This document shows, in pieces, positions 9,113 to 16,380 of a stretch of DNA of 64,000 nt; the stretch's first letter is position 1, and each line of letters opens with the position of its first letter. Location of the stretch: the NCBI RefSeq assembly GCF_025147765.1, contig NZ_CP102265.1, forward strand, positions 2,889,001 through 2,953,000, read 5' to 3'. Source of the stretch: Blautia obeum ATCC 29174 (GTDB taxonomy: Bacteria > Bacillota > Clostridia > Lachnospirales > Lachnospiraceae). The translations under genes and the position numbers were made by a program. The notes under the pieces were generated by a model. It was not told the DNA's origin, ran no database searches, and saw nothing but the letters and a program-made list of their open reading frames with translations.

Positions 9113-9184
9113 CAAGAATGCCTCTGCATTCTTGCTGCGAGATGCGCGTCATGCAATGCATGACATACTTCTTCTGCGCATCTC
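9113..9184. repeat. Cluster of nested hairpins between ychF and the HAD gene
   Basis: The 338-bp gap 8934-9271 has no gene but dense symmetry. CAAGAATGC (9113-9121) pairs with GCATTCTTG (9126-9134) over a 4-nt loop. GAGATGCGC (9139-9147) pairs with GCGCATCTC (9176-9184). Inside the second stem GTCATGCA/TGCATGAC forms an almost perfect palindrome at 9148-9164. No U tract follows on either strand, so it is not a plain terminator. It may be an intergenic repeat or a structured 3-prime UTR; it adjoins the mini-element at 9203-9290. Confidence 0.6.
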
Positions 9185-9202
9185 TGCAATCCTGCCGGAG
9201 GC

Positions 9203-9290
9203 TATATCAGATGGGGGATTGACTCCCACCACTGATACTGATTTGTTGCTCGCCACCTACAGAGGTGGGAGTCATCTCACATCTGATATA
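9203..9290 (-). mobile_element. Palindromic mini-element: joined left and right ends of an IS605-type element
   Basis: Two nested perfect inverted repeats are present: outer TATATCAGATG (9203-9213) with CATCTGATATA (9280-9290), and inner GACTCCCACC (9221-9230) with GGTGGGAGTC (9264-9273). On the minus strand the inner part reads CTCCCACCTCTGTAGGTGG, close to CTCCTTCCTCTATAGGTGG at the left end of the TnpB element at 51 kb. It finishes with AAATCAGTATCAGTGGTGGG, close to the right end of that element (AAATCAGAGATTTAAGTGGT). This looks like an internally deleted derivative with no coding capacity. The HAD gene stop codon lies inside it. Confidence 0.6.
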
Positions 9291-10102
9291 AATTTATGAA
9301 TGATCTCCGCCACTCCGTCATGGTTATTATCGTGTTCCGTCACATAGTTTCCATATTCCGCAATTCCCGGAAAAGCATTGCACATGACAGCTCCCACATG
9401 GGCCGCTTTAAGCATTTCCACATCGTTCTGTGCATCTCCGGCGGCTACAGAATTCTCAATCGGGATTCCCAGATAATCGCAGAACCATCGAACCGCAAAT
9501 CCCTTGGATATTCCCTCTGGTACGATTTCCTGATAACAGTCATTAGAGAAAAAGCTGTGTACTTCTCCTGCATACTGCGAGATCACTTCTTTTTGAAAAC
9601 AAATATTTTTCTCTTTTTGTTCTGCCGGTGTGATCGCGATCAGTTTATACGGATCCTCCGGCACAACATCTGCCGCACATTCTACAACCTTGTAGGGCAG
9701 CTGATTGATCTTTGCATATCTGTGAAGTTCTTCCGTATCCCTGGCAGAAAGAATATGTGTATCTGAGTAACTCTGAATATGCAGATCACGCTTCATAGCT
9801 TCCCCGATGATCTTTGCCGCAGTTTCCTTTGAGAAGGTTTTACCGTAAACGGTCTTTTCATGATATGGATCATAGATCTGTCCTCCGTTAAAGCAGATCA
9901 CATAGCAGCCTTCTTTATCCAGTCCGGCTTTTGCCGCACAGACACGCGCACTCGCCAGAGGACGCCCTGTGCAGACTACGATCTTATGTCCACATGCCAG
10001 AGCTTCATCAATTGCCACCTGGTTTCCCGATGTCACTTCCTTATGATCATTCAGTAAAGTTCCATCCAGATCCGTAAATAGTATTCTTGTTTCAACAGAC
10101 AT
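9272..10102 (-). CDS. Cof-type HAD-IIB family phosphatase
   Basis: Haloacid-dehalogenase-superfamily hydrolase of 276 residues, probably a cytoplasmic sugar-phosphate or nucleotide phosphatase; the substrate cannot be read from sequence. Motif I is TDLDGTLL (nucleophile Asp), motif II VVCTGRP, and the C-terminal motif reads AAGDAQNDVEMLKAA. The ATG at 10102 gives the usual short lead before motif I and has GGAGG 11 bp upstream. Alternatives are an ATG at 10120 and one at 10159 that overlaps the upstream stop as ATGA. The last codons (ISDVR) and the TGA lie inside a palindromic mini-element, so the original C terminus was probably replaced. Confidence 0.85.
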   Translation of the reverse strand: MSVETRILFTDLDGTLLNDHKEVTSGNQVAIDEALACGHKIVVCTGRPLASARVCAAKAGLDKEGCYVICFNGGQIYDPYHEKTVYGKTFSKETAAKIIGEAMKRDLHIQSYSDTHILSARDTEELHRYAKINQLPYKVVECAADVVPEDPYKLIAITPAEQKEKNICFQKEVISQYAGEVHSFFSNDCYQEIVPEGISKGFAVRWFCDYLGIPIENSVAAGDAQNDVEMLKAAHVGAVMCNAFPGIAEYGNYVTEHDNNHDGVAEIIHKFISDVR

Positions 10103-10155
10103 TTTGTATTGTTCCTCCATTACTTCCTCTATGCTGTATTCTTTAACACAGCAGA

Positions 10156-11085
10156 TCATTCCAAATAATATCTAATTTTCTCCTCGTTTAATTTTTCACC
10201 GATGATGATCAGCACATCCTGTCCTGCACCGATCGGTTTTAAGCTTATCTCGTGCTGCGTTGCATTCAGTTCCAGCCAGTTTTTTCCATCCTGCAAAAAT
10301 CCTTTAACACGCAAAACTCCACCGCAGGCAGGATCTGCAAAGATTTTTTTGGCTGCATGTTTTGCTTTTGATACAGCAATCTTCTCATCCATAAAAAATA
10401 ATGTCTGAAAAATTTCGTCCTGATCTACATACAGTTTCTCATAATCCTCGACCAAATAACCGGACTCCAGGATTTTTTTGAATTCTTTTTCTGTGAAGTC
10501 TTCCCAGTCCTTACAGATCACTTCGTCTTTCAAAACTCTCGAACAGTGAATCTCCTGCAATGCACGGTTCAGATGTGCAACTGTCTGTCGAATTTCTTCT
10601 TCAGATGCATCCTGTGTTTTGCTTAAGAGTACACATCCTGCGTTGGCAACTTCCGAAGCCAGCACGTAATCCGCTTCCTTTGAAAGTGTTTTTTCCAGAC
10701 TCGCATCCACAACTGTGATCACATTCCCAATCTGGTACCAGCGGTCCAGTGGTTCTTCATGAAGTGCATCAAAGAAATCATCTACATCGAAGATTCCGGA
10801 CGGTTCGATCAGAACTCTGTCGTAACCACACATTCCCATTGCGATCAGTTTTGTTTTGAAACGTCTTCTGTAACAGTCTTTATCGCAGCCACCGGCTACC
10901 ATTTCCAGCTCACAGTTCTCACCTTCCAGCTCACGAAGAAGCATCATATCCACATTGATGGCTCCGAAATCATTTTCAAGGATGCCGATGTTCTGTCCCT
11001 GCTCCATCAGATAACGGGCATATTTTTTTATAAATGTGGTCTTACCAGAGCCAAGAAAGCCCGTGATCAAATCTACCTTTACCAT
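10156..11085 (-). CDS. CobW/COG0523-family GTPase, putative metallochaperone
   Basis: Protein of 309 residues with the P-loop GFLGSGKTT, a metal-binding-type GGCDKDC (variant of the usual CxCC motif), the switch segment LIEPSGIFD and a CobW C-terminal domain. Members load Zn, Co or Ni, or serve metal homeostasis, using GTP hydrolysis. The metal cannot be assigned and no Zur-type box was recognised upstream. The stop codon overlaps a possible ATG of the HAD gene, and an SGNH hydrolase gene lies 21 bp upstream, so the three probably form one transcript. Confidence 0.88.
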   Translation of the reverse strand: MVKVDLITGFLGSGKTTFIKKYARYLMEQGQNIGILENDFGAINVDMMLLRELEGENCELEMVAGGCDKDCYRRRFKTKLIAMGMCGYDRVLIEPSGIFDVDDFFDALHEEPLDRWYQIGNVITVVDASLEKTLSKEADYVLASEVANAGCVLLSKTQDASEEEIRQTVAHLNRALQEIHCSRVLKDEVICKDWEDFTEKEFKKILESGYLVEDYEKLYVDQDEIFQTLFFMDEKIAVSKAKHAAKKIFADPACGGVLRVKGFLQDGKNWLELNATQHEISLKPIGAGQDVLIIIGEKLNEEKIRYYLE

Positions 11086-11106
11086 TGTCTTTTTTCCTTA
11101 TCATTC

Positions 11107-11709
11107 TTAAATATTTAATTCTTTTCGAATGTTTTCTGCAAAAATACGGTGTCCTTCTTTCGTAAAATGAACTCCATCGTAAATTGTCGGGATTTCCCAT
11201 CCACTGGCATCTGTAAAAGCAATCCCAAGGCGCTTTGCAATCCTTTTATATTCTTTTCCCAGATTGCGGGATTCCGTCAGAAGTTCCGGACGGTCCACCC
11301 ACTGTCCTTCCTGCATTGCCGGCGGTGCGATCAGACGAAGGCGCATCTTTCTGCTTGCAAGTCCTGCTTCTTCCATCATTCGTTTCAGAAAGCGTTCCAT
11401 CCTCTTTGCCACATCCGCTGCTGTAAAATCCGGATTTTCCAGAAGATCATTTGTTCCAAGCATTACCAGAAGCCATACCGAATTCGGCTTTCGATGCCAG
11501 TCTCGAACCTGCTGACAGGCAAATTTTACAGTGCTGACCGTATGTGGTATGCTTCGTCCATTTACACCATGATTTTCGACTTTCCAGTCTGTCTCTGTAT
11601 CCAGTATTCCTGTCCATCGGACCTCTTTGGTATATCTTCCTTCATTTGTATCATGCGGATCATATCCATATGTATTGGAATCTCCATAACAGATCAATGT
11701 TCCTGGCAT
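11107..11709 (-). CDS. SGNH/GDSL-family hydrolase
   Basis: Protein of 200 residues without signal peptide. Block I reads CYGDSNTYGYDP (nucleophile Ser), block III contains MLGTNDLLE, and block V reads DGVHFTKEGHR (catalytic Asp and His). Such enzymes cleave esters of carbohydrates, lipids or arylesters; the closest types act in the cytoplasm on acylated sugars. The substrate is unknown. The ATG at 11709 has AGAGGATAAAAAC upstream. It is the first gene of a likely three-gene unit with CobW and the HAD phosphatase. Confidence 0.85.
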   Translation of the reverse strand: MPGTLICYGDSNTYGYDPHDTNEGRYTKEVRWTGILDTETDWKVENHGVNGRSIPHTVSTVKFACQQVRDWHRKPNSVWLLVMLGTNDLLENPDFTAADVAKRMERFLKRMMEEAGLASRKMRLRLIAPPAMQEGQWVDRPELLTESRNLGKEYKRIAKRLGIAFTDASGWEIPTIYDGVHFTKEGHRIFAENIRKELNI

Positions 11710-11760
11710 GTTTTTATCCTCTTTTCTTGCATATTTTCACTATTGTTCTCTACAGTCTGC

Positions 11761-12039
11761 TCAAAAATGTCCACCTGTATACCATATCCAGGCGGCCAGC
11801 CCAAATTCTATGAGCAGAATCAGCGGAATACCTATATAAAATTTCGGTTTTCTTGTTTTGTGATGAAAAATACTCATCCCAAGTAAAGCTCCGATGCTTC
11901 CGCCTATAACTGCAGCCCCCATCAGAACTTTCTCCGGGATCCTCCAGGCATGACGCCGTGCTCTGCTCTTATCTTCTCCGTACAACAGAAAAGTAATGAA
12001 ATTGACTGCCAGTAAATATATGACCATATTTTTCATCAT
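11761..12039 (-). CDS. DUF1294-type small membrane protein
   Basis: Protein of 92 residues with three predicted membrane segments (IYLLAVNFITFLLY, VLMGAAVIGGSIGALLGMSIF, FYIGIPLILLIEFGLAAWIWY). The middle of the protein carries DKSRARRHAWRIPE and GMSIFHHKTRKPKF, both typical of DUF1294. Function is unknown. The start ATG at 12039 has a strong AGGAGGCGGAAC in front; an ATG at 12036 follows directly. It stands alone between the terminator at 12090 and the SGNH gene. Confidence 0.8.
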   Translation of the reverse strand: MMKNMVIYLLAVNFITFLLYGEDKSRARRHAWRIPEKVLMGAAVIGGSIGALLGMSIFHHKTRKPKFYIGIPLILLIEFGLAAWIWYTGGHF

Positions 12040-12089
12040 GTTCCGCCTCCTTGCCTTAATATTATACATTACTTTTGCATGAATGGCAA

Positions 12090-12120
12090 AAAAACAGCCG
12101 GGTTTTATCCCAGCTGTTTT
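12090..12120 (-). terminator. Intrinsic terminator of the thiSG-thiH operon
   Basis: On the minus strand AACAGCTGGG-ATAAAA-CCCGGCTGTT is followed directly by TTTTT. The stem overlaps the last codons and stop (12105-12107) of the metallopeptidase gene, marking the end of the transcript that starts at the thiSG promoter. Confidence 0.8.
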
Positions 12121-12638
12121 CCCATTTTTTTCAATTTTTCCCTTCTTTCGCGGTAATCCGGCAGTTCTTTTTCCACAACTGCCCAGAAACGCGGCGAATG
12201 ATTCATTTCTTTACGATGTGCCAGTTCGTGGACAACCACATAATCAAGAAGTTCCGATGGCATCAGTACCAGCTTCCAGTTGAAGTTGAGATTTCCCGCA
12301 GAACTGCAGCTTCCCCAACGGGTTTTCTGTTCCCGGATCGTGATTCTGTTATAGGTAACTCCCATCCTTTCTGCAAAATATGCGGTACGTTCAGGAAAGA
12401 TCCTTTTTGCCTGCAAAATTCCTTCCTGACGCTCTTCGTCTGTGATCACATGCATATTCTCACGATATTTCTCCAGTTTCTCCTGCTGTGCAAATATCCA
12501 CGTTTCATGATCTTTTACAAATTTCGCAATCCTGTATTTCGCCAGCCGGACCGGTGCCCGTACGATAACACTTCCGTCTGGTTTTACCTGAATCGTCAAT
12601 GTCTTTCTGTTGGAACGTATCAGTTCATATTCTATCAA
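12105..12638 (-). CDS. YgjP-type zinc metallopeptidase (COG1451)
   Basis: Protein of 177 residues with the zinc motif HELAHRKEMNHSPRFW (HExxH plus a downstream His). It has the family segment TRWGSCSSAGNLNFNWKLVLMP, where WGSC is diagnostic. The N-terminal half is a beta-rich YgjP domain. It is cytoplasmic, with no signal or membrane helix. The substrate is unknown. The start is a TTG at 12638 that overlaps the stop of the TenI-like gene (TTGA), suggesting coupled translation. Its role in a thiamine operon is unclear and may be incidental. Confidence 0.85.
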   Translation of the reverse strand: MIEYELIRSNRKTLTIQVKPDGSVIVRAPVRLAKYRIAKFVKDHETWIFAQQEKLEKYRENMHVITDEERQEGILQAKRIFPERTAYFAERMGVTYNRITIREQKTRWGSCSSAGNLNFNWKLVLMPSELLDYVVVHELAHRKEMNHSPRFWAVVEKELPDYRERREKLKKMGKQLG

Positions 12639-13252
12639 ATTTTCATCATCTCCGACATGATGCAGCCGCCGGATGCCCCACAGTCCATTACTTCCTGTAT
12701 CTGTCCGGTTCCTGCATGAATTCCTCCTATAGCATACACCGGAATTGTTACCTTTGTACAGACTTCTTTCAGAAATTCAAGTCCACGTGGTGGAAGCCCT
12801 TTCTTGCAGTCTGTCACATAAACATGGCCCGCCGTCACATAGGCTGCGCCAGCTTTCTGTGCCCTGATCGCTTCCTCCGGAGAATGGATTGAAGAACCGA
12901 CCATTCGAAAATCATTGAGTTTTCCACAATATTCTTCCAGTAAAAAAAGAGGCAGATGAATATATGGATGATGCAGTCGCCGCGCCACTTCTACAAAGCT
13001 ATGGAGCATACATGGTGTGTCATATCTGCCACAGATCTCAAGAACCTGTCCCGCCATTACCTCATATGCGGACTCTGAAAGATCTTTTTCCCGCAGGATC
13101 AATGCTTTGGGATGCATCTGGCAGATTCTCTCCACCTGTTCAAGAAAAGGTTTTTCACAGAGTTTTCGGTTCGTTACTGCTATTATATTTCTATATTCTG
13201 CAGCACCAGCGTTTTCATTTCCGGTGCCATTTTTTTCTTTACAGATAGACAT
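12635..13252 (-). CDS. tenI: TenI-like thiazole tautomerase (ThiE-fold)
   Basis: Protein of 205 residues with the ThiE/TenI TIM-barrel. Visible are LILREKDLSE (pyrophosphate-site region), GSSIHSPEEAIRAQKAGAAYVTAGHVY, the TenI-like strand ending CKKGLPPRGLEFL, and VYAIGGIHAGT. The NDR segment typical of thiamine-phosphate synthases is replaced by CMLHSF, and a complete ThiE is encoded at 31019-31654. Together with its place after thiG-thiH, this favours thiazole tautomerase, which converts the ThiG product to the carboxy-thiazole substrate of ThiE. It overlaps thiH by 14 bp. Assignment as a second ThiE remains possible. Confidence 0.75.
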   Translation of the reverse strand: MSICKEKNGTGNENAGAAEYRNIIAVTNRKLCEKPFLEQVERICQMHPKALILREKDLSESAYEVMAGQVLEICGRYDTPCMLHSFVEVARRLHHPYIHLPLFLLEEYCGKLNDFRMVGSSIHSPEEAIRAQKAGAAYVTAGHVYVTDCKKGLPPRGLEFLKEVCTKVTIPVYAIGGIHAGTGQIQEVMDCGASGGCIMSEMMKI

Positions 13253-14474
13253 AATCGTTCATGACCGGCTGAAGATCATGATTCAAAAGGGCCTGATATA
13301 CTTCATCCACAGATCTTCCGTCTGAAATTTCAAACTGGTCATCTCCCTTGTCTTCGATATCCTCTACATGGCTTCCAATACCTGTACTAACCCCGGCGGA
13401 AATTTTGGTTGCCGCAATATTAACCAGATTGTCACGAACTCTTTCGCACTCTCTGGTGGAAACCGTAATACTGGCAAATGGCATAAACAGCCGATATGCA
13501 CAGACTACCTGCAGAAGCTGAGGTTCATGCACATCCATCGGATTGATCCGGTCATTATTAATGATCGGACGCAGTCTCGGGCAGGAAAATGCAATCTCAG
13601 CATGTGGATATTTTCTCTGAAGAAGCCAGGCATGATAACCGGTAGCAAAGGCATCTTTACGGAAATCATCCAGTCCCAGAAGTGCAGCAAAACCAACACC
13701 GCGCATGCCACCTTTCAATGCACGTTCCTGTGCATTCAGGCGATATGGAAAAATTCGTTTATGTCCGGCCAGATGAAGTGTTTCATACTTATCTGAATTG
13801 TAAGTTTCCTGGAAAACAGTCACATAATCGGCTCCACATTCATGCAGATAATGATATTCATCCGAATTCATCGGATAAACTTCCAGCCCGATCACTTTGA
13901 AATATTTTCTTGCGATCTTACACGCCTCACCAATATATTTCACATCGGACTTTATACGGCTCTCTCCGGTAAGAATCAGAATTTCCTGGAGACCGGTCTT
14001 TGCGATTGCTGCCATCTCTTTGTCAATTTCCTCTGCATTCAGCTGTGCACGGCGAATTTTATTGTGGCAGTTAAAACCGCAGTAGATGCAGTAATTTTCA
14101 CAGTAGTTTGCGATATAGATTGGTGTAAACATATATACACTGTTTCCAAAATGTTTTCTTGTCTCCACTCTCGCCGCTTGCGCGATCTCTTCCAGAAGTG
14201 GAAGTGCCGCAGGAGAAAGAAGTGCCTGGAAGTCCTCAACCGTCCGATTGTCATGTTCCAGTGCTCTGCGGACATCCTTTTCTGTATACTTATCATAATC
14301 ATAGGCATTCATCGCTGTGATGACCTGTTCCATAACATCGGACTCTTCCATTGTCTCCATTCCCGGAAGATATTTCATATGATCGATACGGTTTTTTTTC
14401 ATATCTTCCAGAATTACTTCATTGACGATACTTTCATTAAAATGTTCGCCATGTTCTGTTGTATTTGATGACAT
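13239..14474 (-). CDS. thiH: 2-iminoacetate synthase ThiH (radical SAM)
   Basis: Protein of 411 residues that cleaves tyrosine with S-adenosylmethionine and a 4Fe-4S cluster to give dehydroglycine for the thiazole ring, with p-cresol as by-product. The cluster motif is CENYCIYCGF (CxxxCxxC); other family parts are ILTGESRIKSD, GLEVYPMNSDEY, FQETYNSDKY and the C-terminal SAGVSTGIGSH. The oxygen-sensitive ThiH in place of glycine oxidase fits an anaerobe. The ATG at 14474 has AAAGGAGAAGACAAA upstream, 28 bp after thiSG. Confidence 0.95.
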   Translation of the reverse strand: MSSNTTEHGEHFNESIVNEVILEDMKKNRIDHMKYLPGMETMEESDVMEQVITAMNAYDYDKYTEKDVRRALEHDNRTVEDFQALLSPAALPLLEEIAQAARVETRKHFGNSVYMFTPIYIANYCENYCIYCGFNCHNKIRRAQLNAEEIDKEMAAIAKTGLQEILILTGESRIKSDVKYIGEACKIARKYFKVIGLEVYPMNSDEYHYLHECGADYVTVFQETYNSDKYETLHLAGHKRIFPYRLNAQERALKGGMRGVGFAALLGLDDFRKDAFATGYHAWLLQRKYPHAEIAFSCPRLRPIINNDRINPMDVHEPQLLQVVCAYRLFMPFASITVSTRECERVRDNLVNIAATKISAGVSTGIGSHVEDIEDKGDDQFEISDGRSVDEVYQALLNHDLQPVMNDYVYL

Positions 14475-14501
14475 TTTGTCTTCTCCTTTATCTGATAGTC
14501 T

Positions 14502-15491
14502 TTAGTCGTGCAGAAATCCCGTCAGCGGTGAAGAAGCACTGGCGCCCTTATCCAAAGTCCGTCCAAGTCCGGATAAATAAGCACTTCTGCCTGCTTCAAT
14601 TGCTTTTTTAAATGCTTCTGCCATCACCTGTACATCACCTGCAGTTGCGATTGCAGTGTTTGCCATAACAGCGGCAGCTCCCATTTCCATTGCCTCACAT
14701 GCCTGGGATGGTCTTCCAATTCCGGCATCTACAATGATCGGAAGATCAATCTCATCAATCAGAATCTGGATAAATTCTTTTGTGCAGATTCCTTTATTGG
14801 AACCAATCGGAGATCCAAGAGGCATCACACATGCTGCACCAGCATTGACCAGGTCTCTTGCTGCATTCAGATCCGGATACATATACGGCATAACTACAAA
14901 CCCTTCTTTTGCAAGAATCTCTGTTGCCTTGATCGTTTCATAGTTGTCCGGAAGAAGATATTTGGAATCATGGATAACTTCAATCTTGACAAAATCACCA
15001 CATCCAAGCTCTCTGGAAAGTCTCGCGATACGCACAGCCTCCTCCGCATTTCTCGCTCCAGAGGTATTTGGAAGAAGCGTAATGTTCTTTGGAATATAAT
15101 CCAGAATATTCGCAAGGCCCCCCTGATTTGCACGACGAAGGGCAAGCGTAATGATCTGTGTTCCTGCTTTTTCAATACATGCTTTTACAAGATCCAGTGA
15201 AAATTTACCGGATCCAAGAATAAAACGGGATGTAAATTCATGTCCTCCAAGAATCAGTTTATCTTCTGTTCTGTCCATTTCTTCATTCTTGCCGCTTCCG
15301 CCGCCCATAAAACTAACGATTTCCATAACGTCTCCTTCTTTCAAAATTGTGCTTCCATAAAGTTCTCTTGCCAGGATCTGGTCATTTAATTCAATGGCAA
15401 CCTGTACTGGTACATACTGGTTCTTCTCCAGATATTCTGTAACAGATAACGGCTGCTCCAGAGTTCTTTTTACTCCATTTACTGTGATCAT
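14502..15491 (-). CDS. thiG: Fused sulfur carrier ThiS - thiazole synthase ThiG
   Basis: One frame of 329 residues joins two proteins. Residues 1-65 are ThiS (ubiquitin-like; MITVNGVKRTLE to EIVSFMGGG) and residues 72-329 are ThiG, which builds the thiazole from deoxyxylulose phosphate, dehydroglycine and ThiS thiocarboxylate. ThiG motifs include GHEFTSRFILGSGK, VKIEVI with the imine-forming Lys, and DAGIGRPSQACEAMEMGA. The ThiS Gly-Gly that must carry the thiocarboxylate is internal, followed by SGKNEEMD. An ATG at the ThiG start (codon 72) could give separate ThiG but has no clear ribosome site. The start at 15491 has AGGAGGACAACAT; the frame is open further upstream through the leader. Confidence 0.9.
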   Translation of the reverse strand: MITVNGVKRTLEQPLSVTEYLEKNQYVPVQVAIELNDQILARELYGSTILKEGDVMEIVSFMGGGSGKNEEMDRTEDKLILGGHEFTSRFILGSGKFSLDLVKACIEKAGTQIITLALRRANQGGLANILDYIPKNITLLPNTSGARNAEEAVRIARLSRELGCGDFVKIEVIHDSKYLLPDNYETIKATEILAKEGFVVMPYMYPDLNAARDLVNAGAACVMPLGSPIGSNKGICTKEFIQILIDEIDLPIIVDAGIGRPSQACEAMEMGAAAVMANTAIATAGDVQVMAEAFKKAIEAGRSAYLSGLGRTLDKGASASSPLTGFLHD

Positions 15492-15517
15492 ATGTTGTCC
15501 TCCTGTGTGAAACCAAC

Positions 15518-15555
15518 GTGTAATAGGAAAATTACGGAGTAATTTTCTATTACAC
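15518..15555 (-). promoter_or_regulatory. Long hairpin between leader terminator and thiSG ribosome site
   Basis: Arms GTGTAATAG-AAAATTAC and GTAATTTT-C-CTATTACAC pair over 17 bp with one bulged base and a 3-nt loop. No U run follows on the minus strand, so it is not a terminator. It ends 20 nt before the AGGAGG of thiSG and may protect or expose the mRNA 5-prime end. Confidence 0.6.
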
Positions 15556-15610
15556 AAAAAAAGAGTCCACAAAGAAATACACCCGCGGTGGTGCACCCCT
15601 TCATGAACTC
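15556..15610 (-). terminator. Intrinsic terminator inside the thiSG leader (attenuator candidate)
   Basis: On the minus strand GAGTTCATGAAG pairs fully (with G-U pairs) with CTTTGTGGACTC, enclosing an inner stem CACC/GGTG around ACCGCG, and is followed by seven T. It lies about 35 nt after the predicted transcription start and about 65 nt before the start codon. The inner GGGTGCACCACCGCGGGTG resembles but does not match the T-box sequence, and the leader is too short for a T-box or TPP aptamer. An unrecognised regulator or RNA class is the likeliest reason for a terminator here. Confidence 0.7.
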
Positions 15611-15650
15611 TGTTCACTCTCATTGGTTTTCTTATAAAATTATCTTTTAA

Positions 15651-15679
15651 AGTATACCTCTGTCATTTTCATCTGTCAA
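15651..15679 (-). promoter_or_regulatory. Consensus promoter of the thiSG-thiH-tenI operon
   Basis: On the minus strand TTGACA (15674-15679) and TATACT (15651-15656) are separated by exactly 17 bp, a near-perfect vegetative promoter. It starts a roughly 150-nt leader to thiSG. It lies 34 bp downstream of the thiN stop, so the thiazole operon is independent of the housekeeping run. Confidence 0.8.
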
Positions 15680-15712
15680 GCGTATTCCCCTCGCTGTTTT
15701 TCAGTTTTTCAG

Positions 15713-16372
15713 TCAATCTCTTGTCATCAGCATCAGTAAGGATCCTGCGTCAAACTCTACACATGCCTCATCATCTGCAATTTCATTACTGACTGTAAGT
15801 CCACTGTCTGAAACTTTCAGATGATATTTATTCAGTGGATATTTGAACCCTCTCAGGGTCAGACCTGTCAGGTCTCCCTCCAGCGAAAAGAAAGAAACAT
15901 ATTTGCCAAACTGTTCCTCTTTCTTAAGAACTGTATGGCTTTCGATCAATTTCATATAATTCCACTGATCGACCAGTATGATATCCGCACCTCGGTTCCT
16001 TCCATGTACCAGCAGTCCGAAATTAGCCATAAGGTGATCGATCCGTTTTCCGGTCGCACCCAGAATCGTAATCCGCTCTGCACCATGGTCAATCGCAAAA
16101 TTCACGGCAGACTGTGTATCCGAATCATCTTTTTCCGGCTTCAGACGCACAATCTCTGTCTCCATCAGTCCCTGCAGATACAATTCCCCCTCAGCCGAAA
16201 GGCTGTCAAAATCTCCTACTGCTACCTCCGGTTGCCAATCTGTTCCTTTAAAAAATTCAACACCTCTGTCTGCTGCGATCAGATCTACTTTTTCTGTTTT
16301 GTTTTTCTTCAAAAAATCGAGGGCAAAATCTCTCTGGATATTGCCCCCGCTTACGATGATCACATCTTTCAT
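15713..16372 (-). CDS. thiN: Thiamine diphosphokinase (thiamine pyrophosphokinase)
   Basis: Protein of 219 residues transferring pyrophosphate from ATP to thiamine to make TPP. N-terminal domain motifs are AADRGVEFF and VGDFDSLS, followed by KPEKDDSDTQSAVNFA and GATGKRIDHLMANF, all typical of ThiN. The C-terminal beta domain (residues 140-219) binds thiamine. The ATG at 16372 follows GAGGAAGAGC; a TTG four codons upstream is the alternative. It overlaps or abuts rpe and ends the long housekeeping run, so its expression is not tied to the riboswitch locus. Confidence 0.92.
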   Translation of the reverse strand: MKDVIIVSGGNIQRDFALDFLKKNKTEKVDLIAADRGVEFFKGTDWQPEVAVGDFDSLSAEGELYLQGLMETEIVRLKPEKDDSDTQSAVNFAIDHGAERITILGATGKRIDHLMANFGLLVHGRNRGADIILVDQWNYMKLIESHTVLKKEEQFGKYVSFFSLEGDLTGLTLRGFKYPLNKYHLKVSDSGLTVSNEIADDEACVEFDAGSLLMLMTRD

Positions 16373-16380
16373 GCTCTTCC

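Noticed and set aside
15556..15610. T-box or TPP riboswitch before thiSG
   Set aside because: The GGGTGCACCACCGCGGG stretch differs from the T-box sequence, the leader is only about 90 nt to the terminator end, and none of the THI-box segments are present.
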